Below are positions 34,196-43,300 of a stretch of 64,000 bases of DNA, one piece after another; the first letter of the stretch is position 1; each line of letters opens with the position of its first letter. A program made the position numbers and the translations under genes. The notes below the pieces were generated by a model that saw only the letters and a list, made by a program, of their open reading frames with translations, was not told the DNA's origin and did not search any database. The stretch comes from Phaeobacter sp. J2-8 (GTDB taxonomy: Bacteria; Pseudomonadota; Alphaproteobacteria; Rhodobacterales; Rhodobacteraceae), in contig NZ_JALIEC010000004.1 in assembly GCF_022867865.1 (NCBI RefSeq), positions 372,001 through 436,000 on the forward strand, written 5' to 3'.

Positions 34196-36624
34196 AGGAT
34201 GAAGTTGCTTTCGTCAAGGTCGTCAGCCTTGACGGATTTGATCAGAAGCGTGTCACCCTCTTTGCCGCCGCTCAGCCCGCTGAGGTCGATCTCGGTGGCC
34301 CAGCCCTTGTCCACCATCACGGTTTCCAGGTCGGAATATTCCAGCCCATAGGCCGACAGGTCGATCTGATCATGGCCGACCTCGAAATCGTGGATCATGT
34401 CCTTGCCACTGCCCCCGGAGACGACAAAGGTGTCGGACGACCCGTCTTTCCACCAATTGCCGCCCCACATGTGGTCATTGCCCTCGCCGCCGGTGATCGT
34501 GTCAGACCCGCTGCCGCCGACAATCTTGTCGTTCCCCGCGCCGCCGTCGACATTGTCATTGCCGGAGCCGGCATTCAGGTAATCGCGGCCTGCGTTGCCG
34601 GACAGGGCGTCATCACCGTCCTGCCCCATCAGGCTGTCGTTGCCGGTGCCGCCGGACATCTGGTCGTCGCCGGTGCCGCCGCTCATGTTGTCATTGCCGC
34701 TGTCGCCGGACATTTCATCGTCGCCGGAACCACCGTGCAGCGTATCGTTGCCCGCATTGCCGAACATCTTATCGTCGCCGTCGCCGCCCCGCAGTTTGTC
34801 GTTGCCGCCGATATCCGCGGCAAGTTCGGGGCTGCGGATCAGAACCGCGGCACTGGCATCGACCTCTGAAAATGCATCCATCGACCGGGGATCGACCGCC
34901 CCGTCGTTTGATCCGGTTGCCTCGGCTTCGGCCATGAATTCGGTATAGGCCTGGCCAGTTTGCCAATCCACATTGACCTTGAAAATGCCGCCTTGGGCTC
35001 CGGTTGATGCATCAAGGTCATGGTCACCACGGTTCAACCCGTAATAAAGATTGCCGTCGCCATCGAGGAAAACCGCGCCATAGGCGCCCTTGGCCATGCC
35101 GCTTTCCATCGTGTCGCCGTACAGCGTGCCGGTGATTTCGACCGAATTCACCACCGGATCGCCGCCGTTTGCAACATCGCTGATGTCGATCTGATAGACC
35201 TTGCCCGCGCCGCCGTTTGTCGACGGCGGCATCACGGAATAAAACATGCCATCGGCCGCGTTATAGGAAATGTCGCACATGTTGCCGTGAAACATGCCGT
35301 CCGGCAGGTCGACATGGGTGACCACCGGATTGCCATTGGCGTCAAGGGTGTCGACGTCGATCACCTTGACCTCATTCAGGCTTGCGTTGAAGGCCCAGAG
35401 GTTGCCGCTGTCGTCGAAATCGCCGGTATAGCTGCCGGTTCCGGCCTCGCCGATGCGATAGACCGACCCGGAGGCATCGATCATCACCAGATCCTTGGCG
35501 CTGACCGCGTTGCCCAAGGCATCCGTGCCGCCGCTCTTGGCGACGCCATAGATCAGGTCGTCTTCCTGATTGAAGCCGATGGAATTGATCTTGAATCCGG
35601 GATCGTCGCCGACATTGGTATATTCGCTGGCGGCGGTGTCAAAAACCTTTAGCTGGCCATCTATCACCTGATACAGTTTGGCCTGACCGGCAACAAAGGC
35701 ATCCACCGCAACTGGTTCGCCGCCAATGATCATTTCCTTGTCATAGGTGAGGATCGCACCCGGATTTTCCGCGGGCTCCGGGTCGACCGTGCGGAAGGTC
35801 AATTCACCGTTTTCGCCCGTGCCGGTCACCTGGACCTCGTGGGTTTGATAGACGCCGGAGTTGACCGAAACGGTGTCGACGACCTCGCCGTTCCACAGCA
35901 CCTCAATCTCGCCGGTTGTATGACCAGCGGCAAGGTTGGCCGCGACCTCAAAGGAAATCGTGTATTCCTGACCCGCCTCTGTTCCCGCCGACTGAGAGAT
36001 CGCCGACGTGCCGTCGACGTCGTCGGTCATGGTCCATCCGCCCTTTTCGGCCAATTGCGACATGGTCTGCAGACCGTCGAGCGCGCCGCCAAGCAGGTTG
36101 TTGCCCGCTGTATCTCCAAAAATGATGTCATCGCCGCTTCCGGCGTTAACCGTATCATTGCCCTGACCCCCTTCGGCGTAATCGTCGCCGCGTTCAAGGT
36201 TCAGCAGGTCGTGACCATCGTCACCAAAGGCGCGATCGTTCCCCTGGCCTGCGTTGACAATGTCATCTCCGGCCCCGGCAAGCAGGGTGTCATCACCGCC
36301 GTTCCCAAGCAGGACATCATTGCCGGCCCCGGTCTTGATCAGGTCGTTGAACGACCGGATGTCGCCAAGGTCGCTGACAACCACCGCATCCGGGTCATAG
36401 ACCCATTTCCCGTTCACATAGTTCCATTCATTGCCGACCATGTCCCCGGCGGCCAGATCGTTGCCGTGCCCGGTGCTGATCGTGTCGTCACCGGCATGGC
36501 CGTTGACCTTGTCGACCTCTGCCAGCTTTTCTGACAGGGACTTGGAACCGCCGTTCGAAAACCCGTCTGTAATTGCATCGTTGTTGGTCGTACCAACAAA
36601 TGTATTGTCGTGTTCACTCACCAT
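34192..36624 (-). CDS. RTX (hemolysin-type calcium-binding) secreted protein
   Basis: An 810-residue acidic protein, probably exported by the T1SS encoded downstream. GGxGxDxLx nonapeptide repeats occur in two blocks: about residues 30-170 and 620-740 (GGDGDDKMFGNAGNDTLHGG-type). Between them lie a jelly-roll-like segment (about 185-300) and a roughly 300-residue region (310-600) with repeated YxxGVAKSG/GNLWAFN/GNLYYGLN-like blades, suggesting a beta-propeller. There is no N-terminal signal peptide, and the C-terminus ends in a hydrophobic FIL typical of T1SS signals. Calcium binding outside the cell would trigger folding. Enzymatic activity was not recognised; adhesin or surface-layer roles are possible. 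Confidence 0.9.
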   Translation of the reverse strand: MVSEHDNTFVGTTNNDAITDGFSNGGSKSLSEKLAEVDKVNGHAGDDTISTGHGNDLAAGDMVGNEWNYVNGKWVYDPDAVVVSDLGDIRSFNDLIKTGAGNDVLLGNGGDDTLLAGAGDDIVNAGQGNDRAFGDDGHDLLNLERGDDYAEGGQGNDTVNAGSGDDIIFGDTAGNNLLGGALDGLQTMSQLAEKGGWTMTDDVDGTSAISQSAGTEAGQEYTISFEVAANLAAGHTTGEIEVLWNGEVVDTVSVNSGVYQTHEVQVTGTGENGELTFRTVDPEPAENPGAILTYDKEMIIGGEPVAVDAFVAGQAKLYQVIDGQLKVFDTAASEYTNVGDDPGFKINSIGFNQEDDLIYGVAKSGGTDALGNAVSAKDLVMIDASGSVYRIGEAGTGSYTGDFDDSGNLWAFNASLNEVKVIDVDTLDANGNPVVTHVDLPDGMFHGNMCDISYNAADGMFYSVMPPSTNGGAGKVYQIDISDVANGGDPVVNSVEITGTLYGDTMESGMAKGAYGAVFLDGDGNLYYGLNRGDHDLDASTGAQGGIFKVNVDWQTGQAYTEFMAEAEATGSNDGAVDPRSMDAFSEVDASAAVLIRSPELAADIGGNDKLRGGDGDDKMFGNAGNDTLHGGSGDDEMSGDSGNDNMSGGTGDDQMSGGTGNDSLMGQDGDDALSGNAGRDYLNAGSGNDNVDGGAGNDKIVGGSGSDTITGGEGNDHMWGGNWWKDGSSDTFVVSGGSGKDMIHDFEVGHDQIDLSAYGLEYSDLETVMVDKGWATEIDLSGLSGGKEGDTLLIKSVKADDLDESNFIL

Positions 36625-36912
36625 ATTTCACTACTCCCAGACAAAATACTCATGCAGGGATGCAGGACATTCGCTAAATAAAGTCTAACCTCAGGCCCGT
36701 CTTGCGACAGAACCTGCGGGGATTTTAGTGTTAATTTTGCCTATTGCCGGAACCTTTTCGCAACCAGCCCGCCAGCACCGTCATTGTCGCATTGCGGCAT
36801 CAATCAAGGGCGCGCCAATCATTGGCCGCGCCCTTTGGTGTCGTTGTGATCATCGTGCCGTGTCAGCCCCCTGCGCGGGAACATGTGACGTCAATCACCC
36901 GTAATTCCGGGT
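36625..36912. other. Intergenic region upstream of the RTX gene
   Basis: The 288-bp gap carries the promoter of the RTX-T1SS operon and the 3' flank of the RibB-like gene. I see no convincing hairpin with a U tract or operator repeat, and no gene. Confidence 0.5.
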
Positions 36913-37590
36913 TCAGATGTCGCGCGCCGGCGTTACACAGTGCAATTTGGTGCATTTGCGCATGCCGATTTCGTCGATCGTTGGCAGATTGGTTCTTGCG
37001 GCCAGGGCCATGGCTTCTTCGACTGTGGCGACCTCGCCGCCTGCGCCCAGAATTTGCGAGATGACAGCGCCGCCACCGCCCGCAATCCGAACAAGTTGCA
37101 GGACAGACCCGAGATGCGACAACACGTTGTTTGACGAACGCGCGGTGTCATCATCCGCCCCGATGGCAATCGGAAAGATATGCCCCGGTGATACGATGTC
37201 GTCCGGCCCTGCGTTTGGTGCAGTCGCGGTGCGGATTGTGTGGGCCCGCTCGGCTGCGGAAATGCCGGTTGTGATCCCGTCCCGCGCCTCGATAGAAACC
37301 GCCTGACCCCAGCCGATATTTCGGTGGCGCACCGGCTGCATGGGAATGCCCAGACGATCAATCGCCTCTGCGCTGAGCACAAGGCTGACAAGACCTCTGG
37401 CGTGCGTGGCCATATCGTTGATGGCGCTTGCACTGACGTTGCGGGCCGCACAGAACATCAGGGCTTGATCCGTGGCTGGATCAAGGAAAATGGCCAGCCT
37501 CCCGGATTTCAGATGCGGCAACAGGGTGGCATTCGGCCCGGCGACATAGGTCGACGGGAACCGGTCTGGCAAAAGCGATGTCACAGGCAT
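36913..37590 (-). CDS. RibB-like protein lacking the catalytic acidic loop
   Basis: A 225-residue protein with clear similarity to 3,4-dihydroxy-2-butanone-4-phosphate synthase: [18 protein letters not shown] (about 50-66), [11 protein letters not shown] (105-115) and SPGHIFPI (134-141). The acidic metal-binding loop of RibB (R-E-N/D-E-G-D), expected near residues 37-44, reads DPATDQAL, and the Glu of the H-T-E-A motif is Gly161, although His159 is retained. It is therefore unlikely to be an ordinary RibB. The gene overlaps the flavin reductase gene by 10 bp and closes a flavin-monooxygenase operon, so a link to flavin or to the monooxygenase product is suspected. Confidence 0.75.
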   Translation of the reverse strand: MPVTSLLPDRFPSTYVAGPNATLLPHLKSGRLAIFLDPATDQALMFCAARNVSASAINDMATHARGLVSLVLSAEAIDRLGIPMQPVRHRNIGWGQAVSIEARDGITTGISAAERAHTIRTATAPNAGPDDIVSPGHIFPIAIGADDDTARSSNNVLSHLGSVLQLVRIAGGGGAVISQILGAGGEVATVEEAMALAARTNLPTIDEIGMRKCTKLHCVTPARDI

Positions 37591-38120
37591 GTGTTGATCT
37601 CGATTTGATGGAATTGACGGGCGGCATAGATGCTTGCCTTGTCATCTTCTGACATGGAAATTTGCCGGATCACGCCAAGCAGGATGCTGTGCGAGCCGAC
37701 GACCTTGGTGTCGACGACATCGCAATCAAAGGCCACCAGCGCATCCACAAGCATCGGGGCGCCGGTCACGCCAACCGACCAATCCGCAGCGGCGAACCGT
37801 TCTTCTGTTGGGGTCTTGCCGCCAAAGAGCATGGCCAGATCTTCATGGCGCGGCCCCAGCGTATTGACGCAGAGCCGCCCGTTTTCACGAAAGGATTGAC
37901 CAACCGAGCTGGTGTTGTTGACGCAGACCAGAAGCGTCGGCGGCGTGTCGCAGACGCTGCACACCGCCGTTGCCGTGAACCCCGCGCGCCCGGCGCTGCC
38001 ATCGGTGGTGATGACATTGACCGCGCCGGCAAAACGGGCCATGCCCGCGCGAAACTGATCCTTGGTGACCGCGGGGAATGTGTCTATTTTCTGTTTTGTC
38101 ATTGAAATGGCCATTGGCAT
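37581..38120 (-). CDS. Flavin reductase (NADH:FMN oxidoreductase component)
   Basis: A 179-residue flavin-reductase-like FMN-binding domain protein. The segments FRAGMARFAGAVNVITT, FTATAVCSVCDTPPTLLVCVN and GRLCVNTL are typical of HpaC/NtaB-type reductases. ATG 38120 overlaps the stop of the upstream monooxygenase gene; ATG 38114 is an alternative. It would supply free reduced flavin to the LLM monooxygenases encoded upstream. Confidence 0.92.
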   Translation of the reverse strand: MPMAISMTKQKIDTFPAVTKDQFRAGMARFAGAVNVITTDGSAGRAGFTATAVCSVCDTPPTLLVCVNNTSSVGQSFRENGRLCVNTLGPRHEDLAMLFGGKTPTEERFAAADWSVGVTGAPMLVDALVAFDCDVVDTKVVGSHSILLGVIRQISMSEDDKASIYAARQFHQIEINTCL

Positions 38121-39463
38121 TAGTCCTGTAACAGGTTTTCGCGCAGGGTCGGCCCGGCATAGGACGTCCGATAGCGCCCGCGGCGTTGCAGTTCGGGCAC
38201 CACGTGATCCACGAATTCTTCGAAACAACCCGGGGTATAGGTCGCGGCCAGCATGAAGCCGTCGGCGCCGCCTTCGTCCATGTAGATTTCCATCTGGTCG
38301 GCGATGTCGGACGCCGTACCGACCAGCACCGGCATGCCCATACCCTGGGCATAGATCAGCGCGGCTTCGCGCACGGTGACCGGCAGTTCGCCCTTGGGAT
38401 CCTTGGCGTAGATGATCGATTTAAACAGACCCTGAATTCCCGGAACCTCGAGATTCCGCACGTTTTCATCCAGATCCATTTTGGAAAAATCGAGCCCGAA
38501 GTGCCCCGACATCCAGGCCAGCGCGCCCTCCAGCGGGATGCAGGACACGATACGTTCATATTTCGCCTGTGCCTCTTCGCGGGTGGCGGCGACAACCGTC
38601 TGGACCCCATAGATCAGCTTCATGCTGCCGTCGGGGCGGTTGAACTTGCGGGCGCGTGCCTGAAGATCGTCGGCATATTCGCGCATGCGCTCGACGCTGG
38701 GATGCACGGCAAAGACGGCCTCGGCGGTTTCAGCGGCAAAATCGCGACCGCGCGGTGACGAGCCGGCCTGCCAGAACACCGGGCGGCCCTGCGGTGAGGG
38801 CGAGCAGAAATGGCGGCCCTTGCATTTGAAGTATTTGCCGTCATGGTCGATCACCTTGACCTTGTCCGGGTCGGCATAAACCCCGCTTTCCTTGTCCGCG
38901 ATCACCGCATCCGGTTCCCAGGAATCCCACAGCTCGCAGCAGAGCTTCACGTATTCGTCCATCCGGTCATAACGTTCGTTGCGCGGGGTCATGTCCTCAT
39001 GCCCGTAGGCGTCCCATTCGCTCTTGGAATAAGAGCTGACGATGTTCCACGCGACGCGCCCGGCAGACAGGTGGTCGAGGCTCGAAAGCAGGCGGCACAT
39101 GGCATAGGGATGGGTGAACATGGTCGACAGGGTCACGCCAATGCCCAGATTCTTGGTCGCAGCGGCAACAATTGGCACGATGGTCGAAGGTTCATGCGTC
39201 GGGCATTGCACCGCATATTTGATGGTCGCATCAGAGCTGCCATCATAGGTGTTATAAGGTGCCAGTTCGTCAGCAATGAACATGGCGTCAAACAGGCCGC
39301 GCTCCATCGTGCGGCCCATCTGTTGCCAATAATCAGGGCGCGAGAAGTGATAGCCGATCTTGTCAGTCGGGTTGCGCCACATGCCGGTGGCGTGGCTGTT
39401 GACACCATGTTGCACGAAACCGAGGAGGTGAGCTTTTTTCTTGGACAAGGTAGTCTCTTTCAT
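38120..39463 (-). CDS. LLM-class flavin-dependent monooxygenase (NtaA/SnaA/DszA type)
   Basis: A 447-residue TIM-barrel monooxygenase using reduced FMN and O2. HPYAMCRLLSSLDHLSAGR and WNIVSSYSKSEWDAYG are family hallmarks, as is QAGSSPRGRDFAAETAEAVF. Length is normal for the NtaA/DszA group from ATG 39463; the longer frame adds an unrelated extension. Known relatives act on nitrilotriacetate, EDTA, dibenzothiophene sulfone and pristinamycin precursors, so a C-N or C-S bond cleavage is likely. Substrate unknown. Confidence 0.92.
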   Translation of the reverse strand: MKETTLSKKKAHLLGFVQHGVNSHATGMWRNPTDKIGYHFSRPDYWQQMGRTMERGLFDAMFIADELAPYNTYDGSSDATIKYAVQCPTHEPSTIVPIVAAATKNLGIGVTLSTMFTHPYAMCRLLSSLDHLSAGRVAWNIVSSYSKSEWDAYGHEDMTPRNERYDRMDEYVKLCCELWDSWEPDAVIADKESGVYADPDKVKVIDHDGKYFKCKGRHFCSPSPQGRPVFWQAGSSPRGRDFAAETAEAVFAVHPSVERMREYADDLQARARKFNRPDGSMKLIYGVQTVVAATREEAQAKYERIVSCIPLEGALAWMSGHFGLDFSKMDLDENVRNLEVPGIQGLFKSIIYAKDPKGELPVTVREAALIYAQGMGMPVLVGTASDIADQMEIYMDEGGADGFMLAATYTPGCFEEFVDHVVPELQRRGRYRTSYAGPTLRENLLQD

Positions 39464-39518
39464 TCTTGGAGTGTTGGGGCCCGGCGGGGGCCGGACCGTT
39501 GGGTTGCATCGAAGAGGG

Positions 39519-40613
39519 TCAGGGAAGGGTGGCGACGGGTTCCGGCGATGTGTCGCGGATTGGGTCGACGACCCGGGACATGAAAACAGGGATATCGGCG
39601 GCGGGGTTGTCGAACTGGCACAGCACACGATCCACGCCCAGGGATCGAAGCTGGCGCAACCGCGCCTGTAGCGTTGCGTAATCGCCCACCAGACCGGCGG
39701 CGAAACCGGCATTGGAATCGACCATTTCGGCATCGCTGAGGTTGGCCCAGCTTGTCGCGCCGGATTGCTGCATGATGGTGCGGAATTCTGCGATGGACCG
39801 GGTATCGCGGCGCGCGATCAGGCGCTCCACCCGCGCCTGTGCCGCGCTGTTGGTCGGTTCGGCGATTACATGGGCATTGATGGCGATGGTCGCCTTGCGC
39901 CCGGTGGCAGCCTCGGTCTTGCGCAGGGTTGCGATCTGATGCGCCAGGGCGGCGTCATCCATGCCATTAAGGAACAGACATTCCCCGGCCTCAGCCGCCA
40001 TTTGAACGGCGCGGGTCGAATGGCCCGCAATCCAGACCTCGGGCCGGTGCGCCGGGTCAAGCCCGGACGCGCCGCTGTCGAACAGGGTGTGAAGCGCGGT
40101 CAAAAAGGCCTCGGCCCGGTCGTAACGCCCAGTATGGTCAAGCCAGTCCACACCGGCACGTTCAAATTCGGATTGCCACCAGCCGCAGACAATGCTGAGC
40201 GCAATGGGTCGTTTGGCCAGCGCCGAGACGGTATCGACCATCCGCGCGACCTGTAGCGGGGATCGGAACCCCGGTTTGACCGCGCCGCACAGGTCAATGC
40301 GGGTCGTGGTGGCGGCGATGGCCGACAGCAGGGTCCAGGCGTCAATGACCGGGGCGTTTGCGCCGTGCACCGGGTTCAGCAGATTTTCAGAGCAATAAAG
40401 AAAGTCGTAGTCACAGGAGTCCGCCAGCCGCGCGGTTTGCAGACAGGCGGCCATGCTGGCCGTGGGCGAAATATCCAACGTGCGCAGCCACCCGCCATAG
40501 ACCGGCAGCCATATCCCGATCTGCGGGGCCGCAGAGTCCGGTGCCGTGCCGGGTGCCGTGTCGGGCGCGGATGTCCCGCGCCTGACCGGGTTTTGATGGG
40601 GTGCGGGTGTCAT
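39519..40613 (-). CDS. LLM-class flavin-dependent monooxygenase (SfnG-like)
   Basis: A 364-residue LLM enzyme starting at ATG 40613, which overlaps the stop of the small membrane-protein gene. IGIWLPVYGGWLRTLD after a proline/alanine-rich leader resembles the N-terminus of dimethylsulfone monooxygenase SfnG. The segments RIDLCGAVKPGFRSPLQVARMVD and LSIVCGWWQSEFERAG match this group as well. It probably shares the flavin reductase with the NtaA/DszA-type enzyme next to it. A sulfone, sulfonate or related substrate is suggested but not proven. Confidence 0.87.
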   Translation of the reverse strand: MTPAPHQNPVRRGTSAPDTAPGTAPDSAAPQIGIWLPVYGGWLRTLDISPTASMAACLQTARLADSCDYDFLYCSENLLNPVHGANAPVIDAWTLLSAIAATTTRIDLCGAVKPGFRSPLQVARMVDTVSALAKRPIALSIVCGWWQSEFERAGVDWLDHTGRYDRAEAFLTALHTLFDSGASGLDPAHRPEVWIAGHSTRAVQMAAEAGECLFLNGMDDAALAHQIATLRKTEAATGRKATIAINAHVIAEPTNSAAQARVERLIARRDTRSIAEFRTIMQQSGATSWANLSDAEMVDSNAGFAAGLVGDYATLQARLRQLRSLGVDRVLCQFDNPAADIPVFMSRVVDPIRDTSPEPVATLP

Positions 40614-40921
40614 TGGGCCTCGCGCATCGGGGTGTCGAGGAAAAATGCCACGCCGTTGGCGGCGGCACTGCCGATGGCCAGAAGCGGCCCAAGGTAGATA
40701 AAGACCGGCGCGACGCCGATCAGCGCGATGACCACGCTGGCGGCGACAACGGCAATGCCGAACATCCACCATTTTGCATTCAGGTCGCCGGATGTTTCGG
40801 TGTCGATTGTGTCGTCATCAAAGGTCTTGAGCGCGCCGCGCACACCGCGCGTGTAGCCGGCCACAAACAGGACCGTCGCGACGATCCCGCAAACAATGAA
40901 GAATATCAGTAGGCTGGACAT
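40610..40921 (-). CDS. Small three-segment membrane protein next to the symporter
   Basis: A 103-residue protein with three hydrophobic segments (about 3-24, 50-70 and 72-92) and a short acidic loop TFDDDTIDTETS. It lies between the sodium:solute symporter gene and the SfnG-like gene, overlapping the latter by 4 bp. Small membrane partners accompany several SSS symporters, so an accessory subunit is likely; no named family was recognised. Confidence 0.65.
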   Translation of the reverse strand: MSSLLIFFIVCGIVATVLFVAGYTRGVRGALKTFDDDTIDTETSGDLNAKWWMFGIAVVAASVVIALIGVAPVFIYLGPLLAIGSAAANGVAFFLDTPMREAQ

Positions 40922-40964
40922 GGAATGGGCTCCTTGTTGGGCATTCGGGTGATGTGGGTGGGGC

Positions 40965-40990
40965 GGCCGCCCGATCCGTCGCGGGCGGCC
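40965..40990. terminator. Intercistronic hairpin between the symporter and small membrane-protein genes
   Basis: GGCCGCCCG, 8-nt loop, CGGGCGGCC: a perfect 9-bp stem located 13 bp after the symporter stop codon. It may reduce read-through or stabilise the upstream mRNA. Confidence 0.55.
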
Positions 40991-41003
40991 GATGGTACAT
41001 TTT

Positions 41004-42476
41004 TCAGGCTTGGTTCAGCTCGATATCGGGGGTCTCTTCGCCGGAGCGTCCCAGCAGGACACCGGCAAGCAGGACAACACCGCCGCTGACCGCCAGGATG
41101 GACAAGGTTCCGACAAGCTCGCCATAGACAGAGCGCAGCGGCATGCCGATTGCGATGGCCAGAACGATGCCGCCGACAAATCCGACGGTGTTGGTCGGTT
41201 TCCACAGGATCGCCAGCACCAGCGGCAACAGGATCGAGGTCTTGAGCGCATAGGTCGTCAACACCAGCGAGGTGAAATCGACCCCGGACAACACGATCAT
41301 CGCCGCAATGAGCCCGCCCGACAGCATGGACAGCTTGGTGATGTAGAACAGCACCTTTTCAGTGGTTTGCGGGCGGAACCGGCGGATGATGTCGACCGCG
41401 ACGATCGACGACAAGGCCGAGCTGGCACCATCAACGGTGGAGTAACATGCCGCCAGAATGGCCAACACATAGGCAATGATCAGGACCATGGGCAGGCCGA
41501 TGTGGCTGACGATGTAGGGGCCGACCGCGATGATGTCGCCGCCGAAATCCTCGGGCACGACGCCATAGGCCAGCGCAACCAGACCCAGCATGCCAAGGCA
41601 GATCGGGATCGGGTAGAACAACAGCCCGGACCACATGAACGTGCGTCCGACCTGGTTCGGGCGGATCGCCCAGACCTTTTGCCAGAACGTCTGGTCCGCG
41701 ACCGTGGCCGCCAAAAGACCAAAGGCCAGCGTGATCCCGAACCCTGCTGCGGCACCGGGCTCAAAGATTGACAGATCGGCTGCATTGTTGGCTTCGATGG
41801 CGGAAAAGACGCTGTCGGCACCGCCGTCGATCATGCCGAACACCGCGACCACCACGATGGCCGAAGGCACAGTGATCATCCAGGTGTTGATCGTGCCGGT
41901 CATGACGCTGGTCCAGAGGCCCCCAAAGTAGGAGTAGCCCAGCACAACAGCCACCGTCAGAAGCGTCGCGACCTTCCAATCAATCGGAAAGACGATCGAC
42001 ATGACGACAGATGTGCCTTTCAGGTTGATGAGAATTTCCAGCAGGATGCCGAAGATCATGGTTGTCGTGACCACGCCGGCGGCAATTTTCAACTCCGAGA
42101 ACCGCTTGAAGATGAATTCCGAGATGGTGAAGCCCTCTGGCATCCGCTTCTTGAGGGTCTTGGCGAGGGGCACCATCGCCAGCACCGCCAACCCGTTGGG
42201 AACGACGAACCAGAACAGCCCCGACAATCCCCATTGATAGGTCATGGCAGAGCTCATCATCACGGCCATCGCCCAGGTCCAGACCGACACGACCGAGCCG
42301 ATGCCGAAGCCCAAACCGATCTGCCGGTTGGCAATGATGTAGTCATTGGTGTTGCGTACAAGATATGTCTTGATGAAATACGCAATTGCGAGAAACACCA
42401 AGCCGGTGCCTATCATCAAGGTGAGCCCCAGCGGGGCACTTAATCCTTCTGTGGGGACGAGAACCGCCTTGTCCAT
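41004..42476 (-). CDS. Sodium:solute symporter (SSS family)
   Basis: A 490-residue polytopic protein with about 13 membrane segments, showing the SSS-type NDYIIANRQIGLGFGIGSVV and the conserved TVDGASSALSSIVAVDIIRR region. Start ATG 42476 follows an AAAGGAAAC Shine-Dalgarno. It resembles the urea/acetate-permease side of the family. As first gene of the minus-strand operon it probably imports the substrate of the flavin monooxygenases. Confidence 0.9.
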   Translation of the reverse strand: MDKAVLVPTEGLSAPLGLTLMIGTGLVFLAIAYFIKTYLVRNTNDYIIANRQIGLGFGIGSVVSVWTWAMAVMMSSAMTYQWGLSGLFWFVVPNGLAVLAMVPLAKTLKKRMPEGFTISEFIFKRFSELKIAAGVVTTTMIFGILLEILINLKGTSVVMSIVFPIDWKVATLLTVAVVLGYSYFGGLWTSVMTGTINTWMITVPSAIVVVAVFGMIDGGADSVFSAIEANNAADLSIFEPGAAAGFGITLAFGLLAATVADQTFWQKVWAIRPNQVGRTFMWSGLLFYPIPICLGMLGLVALAYGVVPEDFGGDIIAVGPYIVSHIGLPMVLIIAYVLAILAACYSTVDGASSALSSIVAVDIIRRFRPQTTEKVLFYITKLSMLSGGLIAAMIVLSGVDFTSLVLTTYALKTSILLPLVLAILWKPTNTVGFVGGIVLAIAIGMPLRSVYGELVGTLSILAVSGGVVLLAGVLLGRSGEETPDIELNQA

Positions 42477-43300
42477 TTTTCGTTTCCTTTGTCGGTGTGG
42501 CAATAGAGAGTGTAAAAGTCTTTATGCCTGACGTGGCCTGTAATTGGCCTGTTCAGATACAAAGTATGACAATTAGACTTTAAAACATTAGCCCGCTGCG
42601 CCGCAGAGGAATGAATTGGAAGGTAGGTGCATTTTCATGAAATGGTTACAAATTAGGCGGAAAAATATGGAAATGCCGATCTTTTTGACGCTCGTCTGTC
42701 ATTGCGCAGCAATCTCTGATGGTTTGTCCGGCAACTATAAATTGTATTCGGCAAAGCGATTTGTGCGGAAACCTGTGATTTGAATCACATTTTCACTTGT
42801 TGTTTCCCCAAAGATGGACGCTTAGCGCCGTTTTATGCGCTAACAGATCAAAATTTTGCTGTATGGGGGGTCGTAACTGGCAGTTACGGCGGGGTCGCCA
42901 TGCCCCGCGACAGGTCGCGTAGCGTTCCGGGATTGGCCCGGAAGACGTGCAAGTGCCCCGCCGGTTCACCTGAGCGGGTCTGCGTAATTAGTAATTTTGA
43001 TTTATAAATGGGGGTGAGGCGTGCGGCGCCACATCTGACCTGTGCCTGGAAAGACATGTTGGTCTATTTAAAGCTAAGTGTATGTGATAAGGTAAAAGTC
43101 ACACGTATAATGCGCGCGTATTTCTTTTAATGTTTGAGTGAATTGATTAGATATGATTTTGACCCCAATTGGGGCTTGGTTCGCCGCCAATTGTGAAATT
43201 AAAGTGCGGTAAATAATTCGATGAGGTCGCAACTCTAATTAATGGAGTGCCAAATAAAATTGAGAAATGCGCTTTAATAAATGGGTCAACTCATTTCCCA
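42477..43300. promoter_or_regulatory. 824-bp AT-rich intergenic region upstream of the symporter operon
   Basis: No credible gene lies here. Two perfect palindromes stand out: CGTAACTG-G-CAGTTACG (42872-42888) and CCCCAATTGGGG (43163-43174). AT content is higher than in the surrounding genes. A long leader, a regulatory region or an undetected small RNA are possible; none can be shown from sequence alone. Confidence 0.5.

Noticed and set aside
42780-43007. 75-codon frame in the long intergenic gap
   Set aside because: No ribosome-binding site, no conserved pattern, and it spans one of the palindromes; probably chance.
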